In this document: piece by piece, positions 31,391 to 40,160 of the stretch
Position numbering within the stretch: the stretch's first letter is position 1
Layout of the letters: each line of letters opens with the position of its first letter
Assembly (NCBI GenBank): GCA_015521115.1
Contig: WAOT01000035.1
Location: 1 to 57,700 of the forward strand
Direction of reading: 5' to 3'
DNA from: Desulfurococcales archaeon
GTDB taxonomy: Archaea > Thermoproteota > Thermoprotei_A > Sulfolobales > Acidilobaceae
Length of the DNA stretch: 57,700 nt
Notes under the pieces: model-generated
Database searches by the model: none
The model's input: only the letters and a program-made list of their open reading frames with translations
Told to the model about the DNA's origin: nothing
Program-made: the position numbers and the translations under genes

Positions 31391-31493
31391 GTCCCCTACA
31401 CACTCCTTTGCAGTCCACCACTATGACCCTTTGACAAGCCAAGGCCTATAACATGCCCCGCTCCCACCCACTGCATACTTGGAGGTGTGCAAA

Positions 31494-32192
31494 TTGGATG
31501 TTCCTGGCAGGCTTGGGAGAGCACTCGAGGAATGTGGCCGCCTCCTCCAGGTTGCCCTCGACTTTACGAACCCATGGGACGCCCTACGGGTAGCCCTACA
31601 GGCGCGAGCGGGTAGGGGGGTGATCCTGGAGGCGGGTACCCCCCTCATAAAATCCTACGGAATGGGCTCAGTCCGCCTCCTAAGAGTTCTACAGGGAGAG
31701 GATGGCGTAGTGGTCGCAGACACGAAGACGATGGACACAGGCAGGCTAGAACTCTCTCTAGCTGCAGAGGCGGGCGCGGACGTCGCCACGGTACTAGCTG
31801 TGGCTCCAAGGGAAACCATACGTGAGATGGTGGAGGAGGGAGAGACCCGGGGAGTAGCGGTTATGGGTGACTTGATAGGTCACCCCGACCCCGTCAGGGG
31901 AGCTGAGGAACTATACTCCCTCGGGGTTCACGTAGCCCTATTCCATATAGGGATTGACGTCCAGAGGAGCCTCGGCCTTTCAGCCGCTAACAGGGCGGAG
32001 CTAGTCGCTAAGCTCGCAGAATCCTTCCCTGGGCCGATAGCAGTTGCCGGAGGGATCAAACCGGAGGAGGTCGGGAGGCTAGTGGAAGCGGGAGCTAGGA
32101 TCATAATCATAGGGGGAGCTATAACCAGAAGCCCTGACCCAGCGAGTGCAGCGATGGAGGCCTATAGAGGGTTAAACGCTAGGTGCCTCTAA
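31494..32192 (+). CDS. hps: 3-Hexulose-6-phosphate synthase
   Basis: This encodes about 232 aa of a single (beta/alpha)8 barrel of the orotidine-decarboxylase superfamily. VALDFTN, EAGTPLIKSYGMGSVRLLR, VVADTKTMDTGRLELSLAAEAGADV and VAGGIKPEEVGRLVEAGARIIIIGGAI are the HPS signatures. In archaea it makes ribulose-5-phosphate from fructose-6-phosphate in reverse, releasing formaldehyde, replacing the missing pentose phosphate pathway. TTG at 31494 behind GGAGGTG is the best start (an in-frame TTG at 31479 precedes it). The isomerase partner PHI is not in the window. The 3' end overlaps the longest frame of the next gene. Confidence 0.85.
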   Translation: MDVPGRLGRALEECGRLLQVALDFTNPWDALRVALQARAGRGVILEAGTPLIKSYGMGSVRLLRVLQGEDGVVVADTKTMDTGRLELSLAAEAGADVATVLAVAPRETIREMVEEGETRGVAVMGDLIGHPDPVRGAEELYSLGVHVALFHIGIDVQRSLGLSAANRAELVAKLAESFPGPIAVAGGIKPEEVGRLVEAGARIIIIGGAITRSPDPASAAMEAYRGLNARCL

Positions 32193-32227
32193 ACCCCGTC
32201 GGGAGCAGGCGGTGGAGGCGGGGGATA

Positions 32228-32926
32228 GTGCCACTCGACTACAAAATGCTGAGTACAAGAGAGGTGGGGGCCCTAGCACGGTCAGGCGCCCTCCCAGTGT
32301 TACCCGTTGGAAGCCTGGAGCAACACTGCAATGCCCCGCTCGGGGCAGACGGTATTATAGCGGAGAGACTGGCATGGATTTCCTGTAGTATCCTAGAAGG
32401 GAAGGGTGGCCCCCAATGCTTAATCCTCCCCACCCTATGGTACAGTTATAGCCCCGAGTGGACAGCATACGAGGGCACGATCAGCCTTAGCCTAGAGGTT
32501 TTCACATCTTCAATCTACAATGTAGCTCAGTCACTTAGAAAAGCTGGATTCAAAAAATTGACTGTCATCAACGGTCATGGAGGAAACACTACACCATTGG
32601 AGGCTATATCCAGGGAGATCTCGGCAAAGCTTGGATTAGATGTTATAATAGTTGACTACTGGAGATCTGCAGGGATTAAAATGGGCCATTGCGACACGAT
32701 TGAAGAGGCACTCCTGTCCGAAATCCTCGGTAAAAACGTAATGTGCGGGTGTGATGAATACCATGAACCCATCACCCGTGCGAGGCTGTTGAGGGTTCCC
32801 CAAAGTCCTGAGAAGCTATTAGGCCTAAAGGGAGATCAAATGAGGCCCACACTAAAGTCGGTGGCCGAGTCCATAGCAGACGCTATACTAGAAGCACTCA
32901 ACTATCATCGGGGGTTAAGCCTTTGA
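32228..32926 (+). CDS. Creatininase-family amidohydrolase, ArfB-like
   Basis: This encodes about 232 aa. The metal-binding set of the family is present: LPVGSLEQHCNAPLGADG (Glu, His, Asp near the N-terminus), YSPEWTAYEGTISL, and VINGHGGNT, with a later Glu in TIEEALLSE. ArfB deformylates the first intermediate of archaeal riboflavin and F420 synthesis, and the QHCNAPLG variant matches archaeal ArfB better than creatininase; substrate is inferred. I start at GTG 32228 behind GGAGGCGGGGG; the frame is open to GTG 32183. It follows HPS and overlaps NucS, suggesting one transcript. Confidence 0.6.
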   Translation: MPLDYKMLSTREVGALARSGALPVLPVGSLEQHCNAPLGADGIIAERLAWISCSILEGKGGPQCLILPTLWYSYSPEWTAYEGTISLSLEVFTSSIYNVAQSLRKAGFKKLTVINGHGGNTTPLEAISREISAKLGLDVIIVDYWRSAGIKMGHCDTIEEALLSEILGKNVMCGCDEYHEPITRARLLRVPQSPEKLLGLKGDQMRPTLKSVAESIADAILEALNYHRGLSL

Positions 32927-33696
32927 CAGGATGGATCTGTTCAACCCCGGAAAATCTAAGGGAGGCAATATCACTGCTTAAAGACGCTATAAACAGGAAG
33001 CTATTCACAGCATTCTTTGGAAGATGCTGGGTCGAGTATGAGGGGCGTGGTGCCAGTAAGAGCACCCCCGGTGATAGGCTAGTGATCGTTAAACCCTCTG
33101 GGAGTATACTTGTGCATAGCTCTAAAGGTTTCAAACCTGAGAACTGGCAACCTGATGGGAGCGTGTTCCACATAGACCTGATCAACAGTATCCTAAGGTT
33201 GAAGGCTGTTAGAAAGAAGCCGAGAGAGATATTGACGGTGTGGTGCGATAAGATATACACTATTAGCTGTGGCATGTCCTCAGGTGAAGGTGCATTCATA
33301 ATGTATATGAGTGAGGCGGAGATCCGTGACACCCTCGCAAGACACCCCGAGATAGTAGGCGAGGGACTAGTCCCAATCGAGAAGGAGAAACCCGTGGAAA
33401 CGGGCTTCATCGACCTCTACTTCAAAGGGCCTAAGGGAGAAACTGTTGTAGTGGAGATAAAGAGGGTGAGGGCTGGGGAAGACGCTGTAAAGCAACTAGC
33501 ACAATACCTGGAAGCCCTGCGTAAGCGGGGCGTCAATGCGGAGGGAGTTCTAGCTGCGCCAGGCTTCACTGAGGCAGCAGTGAGGGAGGCGGCACTCCGC
33601 AGGATAAGGCTCCTCTACCTTGACATGAGGAAGCTCCTACGTCTTAGGGAGGAGGAGAGGAGGAGACAGCTAAGCCTCGAGGACTTCCTATCCTAG
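32923..33696 (+). CDS. nucS: Mismatch-specific endonuclease NucS/EndoMS
   Basis: This encodes 257 aa. The N-terminal DNA-binding half (AINRKLFTAFFGRCWVEYEGRGASK) precedes a C-terminal PD-(D/E)XK nuclease domain: GFIDLYFKGPKGETVVVEIKR carries the catalytic Asp, Glu and Lys. The C-terminus RRQLSLEDFLS resembles a PCNA-interacting tail. NucS cuts both strands at mismatches and is the mismatch-repair enzyme of lineages lacking MutS/MutL. The TTG start overlaps the upstream stop. The 3' end overlaps the convergent gene by four bases. Confidence 0.93.
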   Translation: MTGWICSTPENLREAISLLKDAINRKLFTAFFGRCWVEYEGRGASKSTPGDRLVIVKPSGSILVHSSKGFKPENWQPDGSVFHIDLINSILRLKAVRKKPREILTVWCDKIYTISCGMSSGEGAFIMYMSEAEIRDTLARHPEIVGEGLVPIEKEKPVETGFIDLYFKGPKGETVVVEIKRVRAGEDAVKQLAQYLEALRKRGVNAEGVLAAPGFTEAAVREAALRRIRLLYLDMRKLLRLREEERRRQLSLEDFLS

Positions 33697-34403
33697 AGCC
33701 CGCTCCTCCTCCTGAACAGTTTATCCCTCCACCTCAGCTCTCGCAATACCTCCTCCACAGGCACTCCTGGAGGCACTTCAACCTCCAGGTATAGACCGGT
33801 ATGGCCCTTCTCCCTCCTCCTCGTAAGGACTTTGACCCTCTCCATAACGGTCTCGATACTAACCCCGAGTATCCTGGCCACCAGGCCTTCAATTCCCTGG
33901 ATCTCGACCTCCATATGTCCCCTCTCCGTGGGTATGATGAGGACAAGCTCCTTGTTAACGCCGGGAACCCTCTTCCCAGAGAGCACCCCCTTCAGGTCGA
34001 GCTCCCCACCCCACTTGTAAAATTCCCTCTCCCGAGGCCTAAGAGGGGCCAGTGGAGTGCTTACTACCATCTCCTCTTCCGGGTCTAGGATGAAATACAC
34101 CTTTGGGACATATAGGGGTGTGGCCTGTACTATGACCCTCTTAAAGGGGCGTAGGCCTCTCTTCTCTAGGGCCAACTCTATAAGGCTGGGCTGGACAGGG
34201 TTGACGACTACTACGTCTATATCGCTGTCCTCTCTAACATCACCCCTAGCTACACTTCCATGTACAATGATCTCAGCCTGTAGGGGTTGGAGGGCTCTCA
34301 TGACCATGGCAGCTTTTCTCCTCTTCTCCCTGAGGAGCCTCCAATGCTCCTCAGAGTACTCTACCTCTACCCCCTGTAGACCGTATGGGTTAGAGGCCGG
34401 CAT
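33693..34403 (-). CDS. Nucleotidyltransferase-domain protein
   Basis: This 236-aa protein has an intact minimal nucleotidyltransferase core: EIIVHGSVARGDVREDSDIDVVVV (about 44-67), with the GS and DxD signatures. The C-terminal 90 residues contain an HTH-like segment (IEGLVARILGVSIETVMERVKVL) and no DUF86 partner gene. It may transfer a nucleotide to protein or RNA. It overlaps the lipoate-ligase-like gene by 14 bases, in an operon of small enzymes on the minus strand. Confidence 0.75.
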   Translation of the reverse strand: MPASNPYGLQGVEVEYSEEHWRLLREKRRKAAMVMRALQPLQAEIIVHGSVARGDVREDSDIDVVVVNPVQPSLIELALEKRGLRPFKRVIVQATPLYVPKVYFILDPEEEMVVSTPLAPLRPREREFYKWGGELDLKGVLSGKRVPGVNKELVLIIPTERGHMEVEIQGIEGLVARILGVSIETVMERVKVLTRRREKGHTGLYLEVEVPPGVPVEEVLRELRWRDKLFRRRSGL

Positions 34404-35250
34404 CCCTGCCCAGCCTCTCGAAAGCGTCCAACAAGAAGTCCTTTAGCTCAACATACTCGACCCCAACACTCTCAACCAGCGTCGCCCAACCGTGGAGGAA
34501 CTCGAAAGCGAGCGTCTTAGCAGGCGGAGCGTCCTGGAGTTGGGATATTAGGAGGAGCGCCTGAGCAGGTGGGTATATGAAGGCGTTAGTGTAGAGGCGG
34601 GATTCTAGGATGAAAGGTGGCTCGAGTTTAACTTCGAACACTAGTTTAGCTCCTTTTGATGTTATTCTCTCAAACCTGTGGGTCGCACCTTGGATGCCTC
34701 TCCAGTTCCACTCTTCACTGCGATATCTCTCCCTCGCCTCCATTTTGATCATGTCGGGGTCTAGTTCTGCCTCACCAACTATCTCAAGCCCCTTGATCAA
34801 GTTGTCGATAGCATCGATAGACCCTGCAGCCTCTATGAAGGGCCTTTGACCTAATTTCCCGACCGCTACTATCACGGCATCCTGGCCGCATTCCACTCTG
34901 AGTAGCGGGTTAACCTTGCAATTACTCCTAGCAAAGTATGTTTGCACTGTGCTATGAATGGTCTGGAGACTTGGAGGAGCCCCTCCTATTCTTGGCCCGA
35001 GTAGGGCAGTGTAGTGAACGTCACCTCCGGTCGGGAACGGCAACCCTCCGGTAGGTCTCCGGAGGAAGTGTTCAGTAGGGCTCTCATCGAGTACACCGAC
35101 CATCCTAGTGCTTAGCCCCTTTCTCCTCATTATTATCCATCTTGTTTCCCTCTCAGTAGCTACTGTTATAGTTTCGATGGCGGGATATATGTCCGCGTCT
35201 TCAAGACCTCCTAGATCAATGAAGATAGCCTTTTCCCCATTGATCCTCAT
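34390..35250 (-). CDS. Lipoate/biotin ligase-fold-like protein
   Basis: This 286-aa protein is only tentatively assigned. FLRRPTGGLPFPTGGDVHYTALLG resembles the RRxxGGGAVYHD motif of lipoate/octanoyl transferases, and KLGQRPFIEAAGSI the Lys-containing loop that follows, but spacing is unusual. No lipoyl-domain protein lies nearby. It sits 15 bp after the hypothetical protein and overlaps the nucleotidyltransferase gene. Confidence 0.4.
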   Translation of the reverse strand: MRINGEKAIFIDLGGLEDADIYPAIETITVATERETRWIIMRRKGLSTRMVGVLDESPTEHFLRRPTGGLPFPTGGDVHYTALLGPRIGGAPPSLQTIHSTVQTYFARSNCKVNPLLRVECGQDAVIVAVGKLGQRPFIEAAGSIDAIDNLIKGLEIVGEAELDPDMIKMEARERYRSEEWNWRGIQGATHRFERITSKGAKLVFEVKLEPPFILESRLYTNAFIYPPAQALLLISQLQDAPPAKTLAFEFLHGWATLVESVGVEYVELKDFLLDAFERLGRDAGL

Positions 35251-35265
35251 TCCTGTGAACCCCTC

Positions 35266-35838
35266 TTATCCGAGTGCTATCCTGTCCATAACGTGTATGG
35301 GTGGTACTTCTTTCAGGCTCTTACCTGTGGCTGTTACGAGAATAGCGTGTTCGTCGGGGAGGTAGGCCACGTCTATCTTAGGATCCTTTGACTTCCTCAG
35401 TATTGGCGGGGGAGTGTCCTCCTCAAGGTAGTATAGTGCCTCCACGATCACCCCGCGGGGGGACCAGCCCACCCTTATTCGGTCAGCCTCGAGATCGCTC
35501 CCCTCTAATGCTACCATCTCAAGCTCAATGCTCCCCGTCTCTGGGTCGAGCTCTAGGTGCTCAAGCTCGAACCTGCCCCTGGCTTTAAGCATGTTAAGAA
35601 CCCTGTCTACCACGCCCTTCTTAGCCTCCACACCGTAGAATACGAGCTCCTCGAATAGGGCATCCGGCATGTGCTCCCTCCTCACCCTCAAGTCGAGAGC
35701 CCACTCTACAAGGTCTCCACTATAGCTCCCAAGCACGTCCAGGAGGCTCCTCAATAGCTCCTCAACACTTACGTGCAGCCTCTCCGCAAGCCTACTTGCA
35801 AGCTCCATTGTCTCCTCAGGAATCTCAATTGTGGCCAT
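35266..35838 (-). CDS. Hypothetical protein with possible RHH-like N-terminus
   Basis: This encodes 190 aa from the ATG at 35838; the frame runs on to 35988 but without a ribosome site. The first 40 residues (MATIEIPEETMELASRLAERLHVSVEELLRSLLD) look like a strand-helix-helix of MetJ/Arc type. The rest is acidic (LELDPETGSIELEMVALEG) and beta-rich. No family is recognised. It begins the minus-strand pair with the ligase-like gene, which lies 15 bp downstream. Confidence 0.55.
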   Translation of the reverse strand: MATIEIPEETMELASRLAERLHVSVEELLRSLLDVLGSYSGDLVEWALDLRVRREHMPDALFEELVFYGVEAKKGVVDRVLNMLKARGRFELEHLELDPETGSIELEMVALEGSDLEADRIRVGWSPRGVIVEALYYLEEDTPPPILRKSKDPKIDVAYLPDEHAILVTATGKSLKEVPPIHVMDRIALG

Positions 35839-35899
35839 CCTGCACCAGCCTCCGATAGAGAGGATGGTGGGGTGGGGAGGGAGTGATAAGTTTGAGACC

Positions 35900-36427
35900 C
35901 TACATCCTCCCCTTAAGCTGTGCCTTGCAGTGTAGGGGGATGAACTGGAGGAAGTACCACTGTTCAGGGCTCCCCTCAGGCCCCGCACCGTAGCGGCCTA
36001 CCTCCTCAACAGCCTCCTCCAGGGATAGGCCCTCGAATACCTCAAGGTAGGCCGCAATTAGTGTGCCAGTCCTGCCTATACCGCCATAGCAGTGGACTAC
36101 GACTTTCCCCCTCGACTTTATCTCCCTATCGATCTCGAGGAGGGCCTTACAGGCTTCAATGGGGTCTGGTGCCCCAAAGTCCGGAGTGGGGAGACGGTAG
36201 ACCCTGATCCCGACCTCATTAAAGGCCTCGATGAACTCCCTCTCACCTCCAGGCCAGTATTCGTAGAACTCGTCCTCCTCTACTAGGGAGACAAGTAAGG
36301 TTACCCCATGAGAGGCTAGCATCCTCTCCTCTCCATGCCTCGGGAGGCGGCAGCCGCCAAGACGTGGTCTCACCCAGTAGGGGCACCTGCTCCCCGCCAA
36401 TACATCTCCACCACTATACCGTTTCAT
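35900..36427 (-). CDS. Dual-specificity/tyrosine protein phosphatase
   Basis: This 175-aa protein has the PTP loop HCYGGIGRTGT (about 112-122), with the Cys nucleophile and Arg, and a general acid Asp in PTPDFGAPDP. The N-terminal part (MLASHGVTLLVSLVEEDEFYEY) matches archaeal DSP-like phosphatases. It probably removes phosphate from tyrosine or serine/threonine residues. It is part of a minus-strand run, 18 bp after the nitroreductase gene. Confidence 0.9.
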   Translation of the reverse strand: MKRYSGGDVLAGSRCPYWVRPRLGGCRLPRHGEERMLASHGVTLLVSLVEEDEFYEYWPGGEREFIEAFNEVGIRVYRLPTPDFGAPDPIEACKALLEIDREIKSRGKVVVHCYGGIGRTGTLIAAYLEVFEGLSLEEAVEEVGRYGAGPEGSPEQWYFLQFIPLHCKAQLKGRM

Positions 36428-36445
36428 GGAAGGTTGAGTAGGGCT

Positions 36446-37159
36446 CTAGACGTTGTATCCCGCCTCTCTAAGGCACTCCCTTACCTTTTTCTCAACGCCC
36501 CCAACGTATCCTTCGACTGATAAGACCCTCCTAAAGAATCTCTCAGCCCTTTCACCGTATAGTTTCAGGACGGCCTCAGCCCTCTCGTCTAACGATGGTG
36601 TCTTGTCGTCGACACTATACACTTTCTCCTGTCTAGCCCTGGGGGCTGGGAGCTCTGCAGGACGCCCAATAGTAATTCCAACAAGTGGGATAAGCTCCCT
36701 AGGGAGCCCTATCGCATCCCTAACACCGCACGGATTTGAGTATACCGCTATATAGGTTACGCCATAACCCAGGCTCTCCGCAGCCAGACCGGCCCATCCA
36801 GCCATTATACCGAGACCTATTATACCTTCGACGAGGTGGGCTAAACCCTTACTTGCAACCTGGACTCCCAGTCTTGAGGCTGCCCTTAGTATCTTATCGT
36901 AGTCTAAGCTGAACACGAGGAAGACTGCACTCTCCCTGACATGATCCTGTCCTCCAACGGCCTCCGCGGCTCTAGCTTTCTTGAGGGGGTCTACTACCGC
37001 TGTGACATGGACTGGCATGAGGTTCCAAGCTGTTGGCGCCCTTCTGGCAGCCTCCAGTATGATCTTGATGTGCTCTTGCGGCATAGGCTCCCCAGTATAC
37101 TTCCTCACACTAGCATGCCTAGATATGGTATCAATACAGCAAGACCCCATCTTATACAC
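36446..37159 (-). CDS. Nitroreductase-family flavoprotein
   Basis: This 237-aa protein has the FMN-binding layout: CIDTISRHASVRKYTGEPMPQEHIKIILEAARRAPTAWNLMPVHV near the N-terminus and GYGVTYIAVYSNPCGVRDAIGLPRELIPLVGITIGRPAE later. Members reduce quinones, nitroaromatics or flavins using NAD(P)H. The C-terminus is extended by about 40 residues. A physiological electron acceptor cannot be assigned. Confidence 0.88.
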   Translation of the reverse strand: MYKMGSCCIDTISRHASVRKYTGEPMPQEHIKIILEAARRAPTAWNLMPVHVTAVVDPLKKARAAEAVGGQDHVRESAVFLVFSLDYDKILRAASRLGVQVASKGLAHLVEGIIGLGIMAGWAGLAAESLGYGVTYIAVYSNPCGVRDAIGLPRELIPLVGITIGRPAELPAPRARQEKVYSVDDKTPSLDERAEAVLKLYGERAERFFRRVLSVEGYVGGVEKKVRECLREAGYNV

Positions 37160-37210
37160 CGGGGCAGGAACAAACGCTACTAACCTATTAAAGTGCTCAT
37201 ACAGAGGCTC

Positions 37211-37750
37211 CTAGTCTACACGGAAAATTACGTCCTTGCTTGTAGAGCCTACAATGCGTGCACCTTGCCGGATAAGGACGTCCTTGTATGGTAGGGTCTT
37301 AAGGAGGGACACTATCACAGGCCCTCGAGATACTCGGAGGAGTTCTGTCAAAGCTCTCTCCATGTCGTCCACGAGGTCGAGGACTGTGAAGCTGTAAACG
37401 ATATCAAAAGTCTTATCCTGGAAAGGGAGGTGGAGGACGTTGCCCATAACCTGGAGCCCTCTCCCATTAAGGAAGACCCTCCTCCTAGATGATGCCCTCC
37501 AGACCATTTCCCAGCTATAGTCGAGGCACACGTACAAGTCCAAATTGGAGGTCAGCCCCTGCACACCTAGGAATTCAATTAAGAGACCGGTACCACACCC
37601 GGCATCTAGCACCTTACCCCTGGGAGGGAACTTCCTCAGGGCGACAAAGTACTTCTCAAACTGCTCAGCCCTGTATAGGGAGTCGTATCCCTCAGCCGTA
37701 GCTTCGTACCTCTCCCTAATAATGTGGCCTTTCTTTTCTCCTCCCTCCAC
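37211..37750 (-). CDS. Class I SAM-dependent methyltransferase
   Basis: This 179-aa protein carries motif I, VLDAGCGTGLLIEFLG (about 45-60), the acidic loop VCLDYSWEM, and motif IV-like DIVYSFTVLDLVDD. It is a small Rossmann-fold methyltransferase with no added domain, so substrate is open (small molecule, rRNA or protein). It starts the minus-strand run of small enzymes; the next gene follows after 51 bp. Confidence 0.85.
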   Translation of the reverse strand: MEGGEKKGHIIRERYEATAEGYDSLYRAEQFEKYFVALRKFPPRGKVLDAGCGTGLLIEFLGVQGLTSNLDLYVCLDYSWEMVWRASSRRRVFLNGRGLQVMGNVLHLPFQDKTFDIVYSFTVLDLVDDMERALTELLRVSRGPVIVSLLKTLPYKDVLIRQGARIVGSTSKDVIFRVD

Positions 37751-37911
37751 AGTCTACACCGTTTTGCGACTGTTTAGGGCGGGCTCAATATTTTGGCTGC
37801 ACTCGCTACTTTGCGCGTTCTAATGGGGAAGGCCTCGTCGGGCTCAAATAGGATCAACCTTTATCTCCCCCCACAATATCCTTGTGTACTGTGGAGACGT
37901 GGAGGTGGGAT

Positions 37912-38604
37912 ATGATGGCGAAGCTCACATACCTAGGCCACAGTGCGTTCCTCCTCGAGCTTGACGGTAAGAGGATAGTGATAGACCCCTTCATAACAGG
38001 TAACCCTAAGGCACCCGTTAAAGTTGACGACCTGAAAGACATAGACCTCGTAGTCCTAACACACGGCCACGGCGACCACCTAGGGGACGCGATCCAGATC
38101 CTCAAGAACAACCCTAAGGCTAAAGTTGTAGCCATCTTCGAGCTAGCTAACTACGTGGCCGAGCAGATAGGAGACCCCGGCAGGGCGATTGGAGGGAACA
38201 TGGGAGGGCCGATGCTAGTCGACGGCCTCAAGATAGCCCTAGTCCCAGCGACCCACAGCAGTCCGTATGGGGCCCCGACGGGCGTAGTCATTATGGGTGA
38301 AGAGGGCAGAGTCTATCATGCAGGTGACACTGGTATAACAATGGATATGAAGCTCGTCGGCGAAATATACAAGCCTCACATAGCACTCCTACCGATCGGA
38401 GGCCACTTCACAATGGATCCCGTTGAGGCGGCCAAGGCCGTGGAGCTGATACAGCCCAAGGTAGCGATACCAATGCACTGGGGCACATTCCCAGTACTCT
38501 ATGGGAAACCCGAGGAGTTCAAGGAGCTAGTAGAAAAGAAGTGCCTCCCGACCGAGGTCGTAATTCTGCAGCCTGGAGAGACATACGAGTTCTCCTTTAA
38601 GTAG
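37912..38604 (+). CDS. UPF0173-type metal-dependent hydrolase (metallo-beta-lactamase fold)
   Basis: This encodes about 230 aa. LTYLGHSAFLLELDGKRIVIDPF, THGHGDHLGDA (metal ligands), ATHSS, VYHAGDTG and IPMHWGTF are the metallo-beta-lactamase ligands and UPF0173 hallmarks. The start is ATG 37912 or 37915 behind GGAGGTGGGA; the frame opens at 37882 but lacks a site. Substrate unknown. It is a single gene. Confidence 0.92.
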   Translation: MMAKLTYLGHSAFLLELDGKRIVIDPFITGNPKAPVKVDDLKDIDLVVLTHGHGDHLGDAIQILKNNPKAKVVAIFELANYVAEQIGDPGRAIGGNMGGPMLVDGLKIALVPATHSSPYGAPTGVVIMGEEGRVYHAGDTGITMDMKLVGEIYKPHIALLPIGGHFTMDPVEAAKAVELIQPKVAIPMHWGTFPVLYGKPEEFKELVEKKCLPTEVVILQPGETYEFSFK

Positions 38605-38626
38605 CCCAAAGGCTGCCCCTTAAACC

Positions 38627-39946
38627 CTAACTTTTTCCAAGCACTTCTTCATATAACCTTGTTATCCTACACTCGCCACACAGTAGCAGCTCTTCAATTT
38701 TGATACCTGTCCTCCTGGAGATCTCTGAGTAGAAGGCTATAGGTGCGTTTAGCGGTCTACCACATTTAATGCATCTAGCGTGAGGCTGTTTGATCTCTAG
38801 CCTCCTATGGGTCTTGCTCTCCACTACAGTTTTAACACGTAGTGCTCCCTGAGGGCAGTACCTCTCGCAAAGTGTGCAGCCAACGCAGCGCTCCTCGTAG
38901 ACAGTGAGAACCGTCTCGACCCCACGGTTTTCAAAAATTATTGCTCCTGTAGGGCATACCTCACTGCAGACGCCGCAGAAAGTGCATCTTCCCTCGACAA
39001 GTTCGATGATCCCCTGAGAGGGCCACGCGGAAGGGTCTTGCAAGGCTCTCTGCTTTATGCTGGGGGGTGTCTCAGGGGGTTCGAGGGCTACGCTTAGGAG
39101 CCCTACTCTTTCAAGTCTTAAAATGTTGGGACTGTGCTGGCGGGTTACGACGATAGGGATAACACCTTCCTTTATTATACTTAAAAGTAGCCTTTCCGAG
39201 ATCATGTCTAAGCAGGGGACGAGCTCTACAATAGTGGGTACTTCAGGCGAGTACCCATGGAGTAGGCCTGCCTCGGAGCGTTCAGCAATGATTACCTGTA
39301 CGGGTCTAGCCGCCTTAACTAGTGATATCAGTCTATCCGGAGGGTGACCGGGTAGTGAGAGTAGACCTAACGGACATGACTTGAAGCAGAAGCTACACTC
39401 TATGCAGGCCTCTACTCTAAGCCTTGGAGGCTTACCTACTAGGGCACTAGTAGGGCAGGATTCTACACATAGGGAGCAGTATCTTGCCCGCTCGCAACTC
39501 TCAGGGTCGAGAAGTATGGGCCCATTTACGGGTATGGCTATGGCGGAGAGCAATCTCCTAAAAAGTGCTTTCCTAGAGGTTCTCTTTGAGGGATCTAAAC
39601 GTGTGGGTGACTCGTAAGGCCTACCACGCACCAGCTGGTAATGCAACTCTTCTAAATACATGCCTGCTCTGTCATGTAACGATTCGAGTATGAGGGGATC
39701 TACGACTTCAATCATGAAAGGGGAGACGCCATACTCCCTTAGGTACGAGTCTATCCTAGCCACTAGCCCATATGCACCCCTCAATACAAGCACAGTCGGC
39801 TCATCATTAGTTGCAAGCCTTAGAGCGCCCCTTACGGCCTCAGCCCGTTCAGCCTTTCGATATGGTAGAGAAATCCTGGGGGTGGGGAGGCCATCCTCCA
39901 CAATGATCACGGCTACCCCTCCCCACGTTAACCTTCCGCTTTCCAT
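38627..39946 (-). CDS. Four-cluster polyferredoxin with central MvhD-like domain and C-terminal zinc motif
   Basis: This encodes 439 aa. Four 4Fe-4S sets are visible: C-x5-C-x2-C-x3-CP (about 155), CIECSFCFKSCP (about 180), CTFCGVCSEVCP (about 320), and CVGCTLCERYCP (about 350). Between them lies a region (VELVPCLDMISERLLLSIIKEGVIPIVV) like the delta subunit of F420-nonreducing hydrogenase. The C-terminal CIKC...LCGEC may bind zinc. The ATG shares a base with the tatA stop (TAATG). It is likely an electron-transfer protein of the molybdoenzyme system. Confidence 0.72.
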   Translation of the reverse strand: MESGRLTWGGVAVIIVEDGLPTPRISLPYRKAERAEAVRGALRLATNDEPTVLVLRGAYGLVARIDSYLREYGVSPFMIEVVDPLILESLHDRAGMYLEELHYQLVRGRPYESPTRLDPSKRTSRKALFRRLLSAIAIPVNGPILLDPESCERARYCSLCVESCPTSALVGKPPRLRVEACIECSFCFKSCPLGLLSLPGHPPDRLISLVKAARPVQVIIAERSEAGLLHGYSPEVPTIVELVPCLDMISERLLLSIIKEGVIPIVVTRQHSPNILRLERVGLLSVALEPPETPPSIKQRALQDPSAWPSQGIIELVEGRCTFCGVCSEVCPTGAIIFENRGVETVLTVYEERCVGCTLCERYCPQGALRVKTVVESKTHRRLEIKQPHARCIKCGRPLNAPIAFYSEISRRTGIKIEELLLCGECRITRLYEEVLGKS

Positions 39947-40104
39947 TAATTCTCCTCTTCCCCGCCACTAACACCCTTCTTAAACTCCCTAATCGACATG
40001 CCTATAGCACGCGCCAGTTCGGGGAGCTTCTTAGGCCCTAGGAGCAGGAGTACGACTACGAGTATCAGGATGAGCGGCTCCGCCCCCTGTAGGAATGAGC
40101 CCAT
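39946..40104 (-). CDS. tatA: Twin-arginine translocase TatA
   Basis: This 52-aa protein has the TatA/E form: a short N-terminal transmembrane helix (PLILILVVVLLLLGPKKLPELARAIG, with the hinge LGPKKLPEL) followed by a charged amphipathic tail. TatA forms the pore for folded proteins with a twin-Arg signal. ATG 40104 has GGAGGTG six bases upstream; ATG 40119 is in frame but would contain that site. The stop overlaps the polyferredoxin ATG. TATA boxes upstream (40141-40157) give the pair its own promoter. The gene supports export of the molybdoenzyme at 42555-45116. TatC is not adjacent. Confidence 0.9.
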   Translation of the reverse strand: MGSFLQGAEPLILILVVVLLLLGPKKLPELARAIGMSIREFKKGVSGGEEEN

Positions 40105-40140
40105 CCCCCACACCTCCATGTTTGTTGGGTCTGGATGATT

Positions 40141-40157
40141 CTAATATATCTATATAT
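40141..40157 (-). promoter_or_regulatory. AT-rich promoter of tatA-polyferredoxin
   Basis: On the minus strand this reads as CATATATAGATATATTAG, with overlapping TATATA elements about 40 bp before the tatA ATG. It gives tatA and the polyferredoxin expression independent of the upstream mobA-like gene. Confidence 0.5.
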
Positions 40158-40160
40158 GAC

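Noticed and set aside
34057-34446. Plus-strand ORF of 129 aa
   Set aside because: It is antisense to two genes with intact motifs, and Ser/Leu/Thr-rich.
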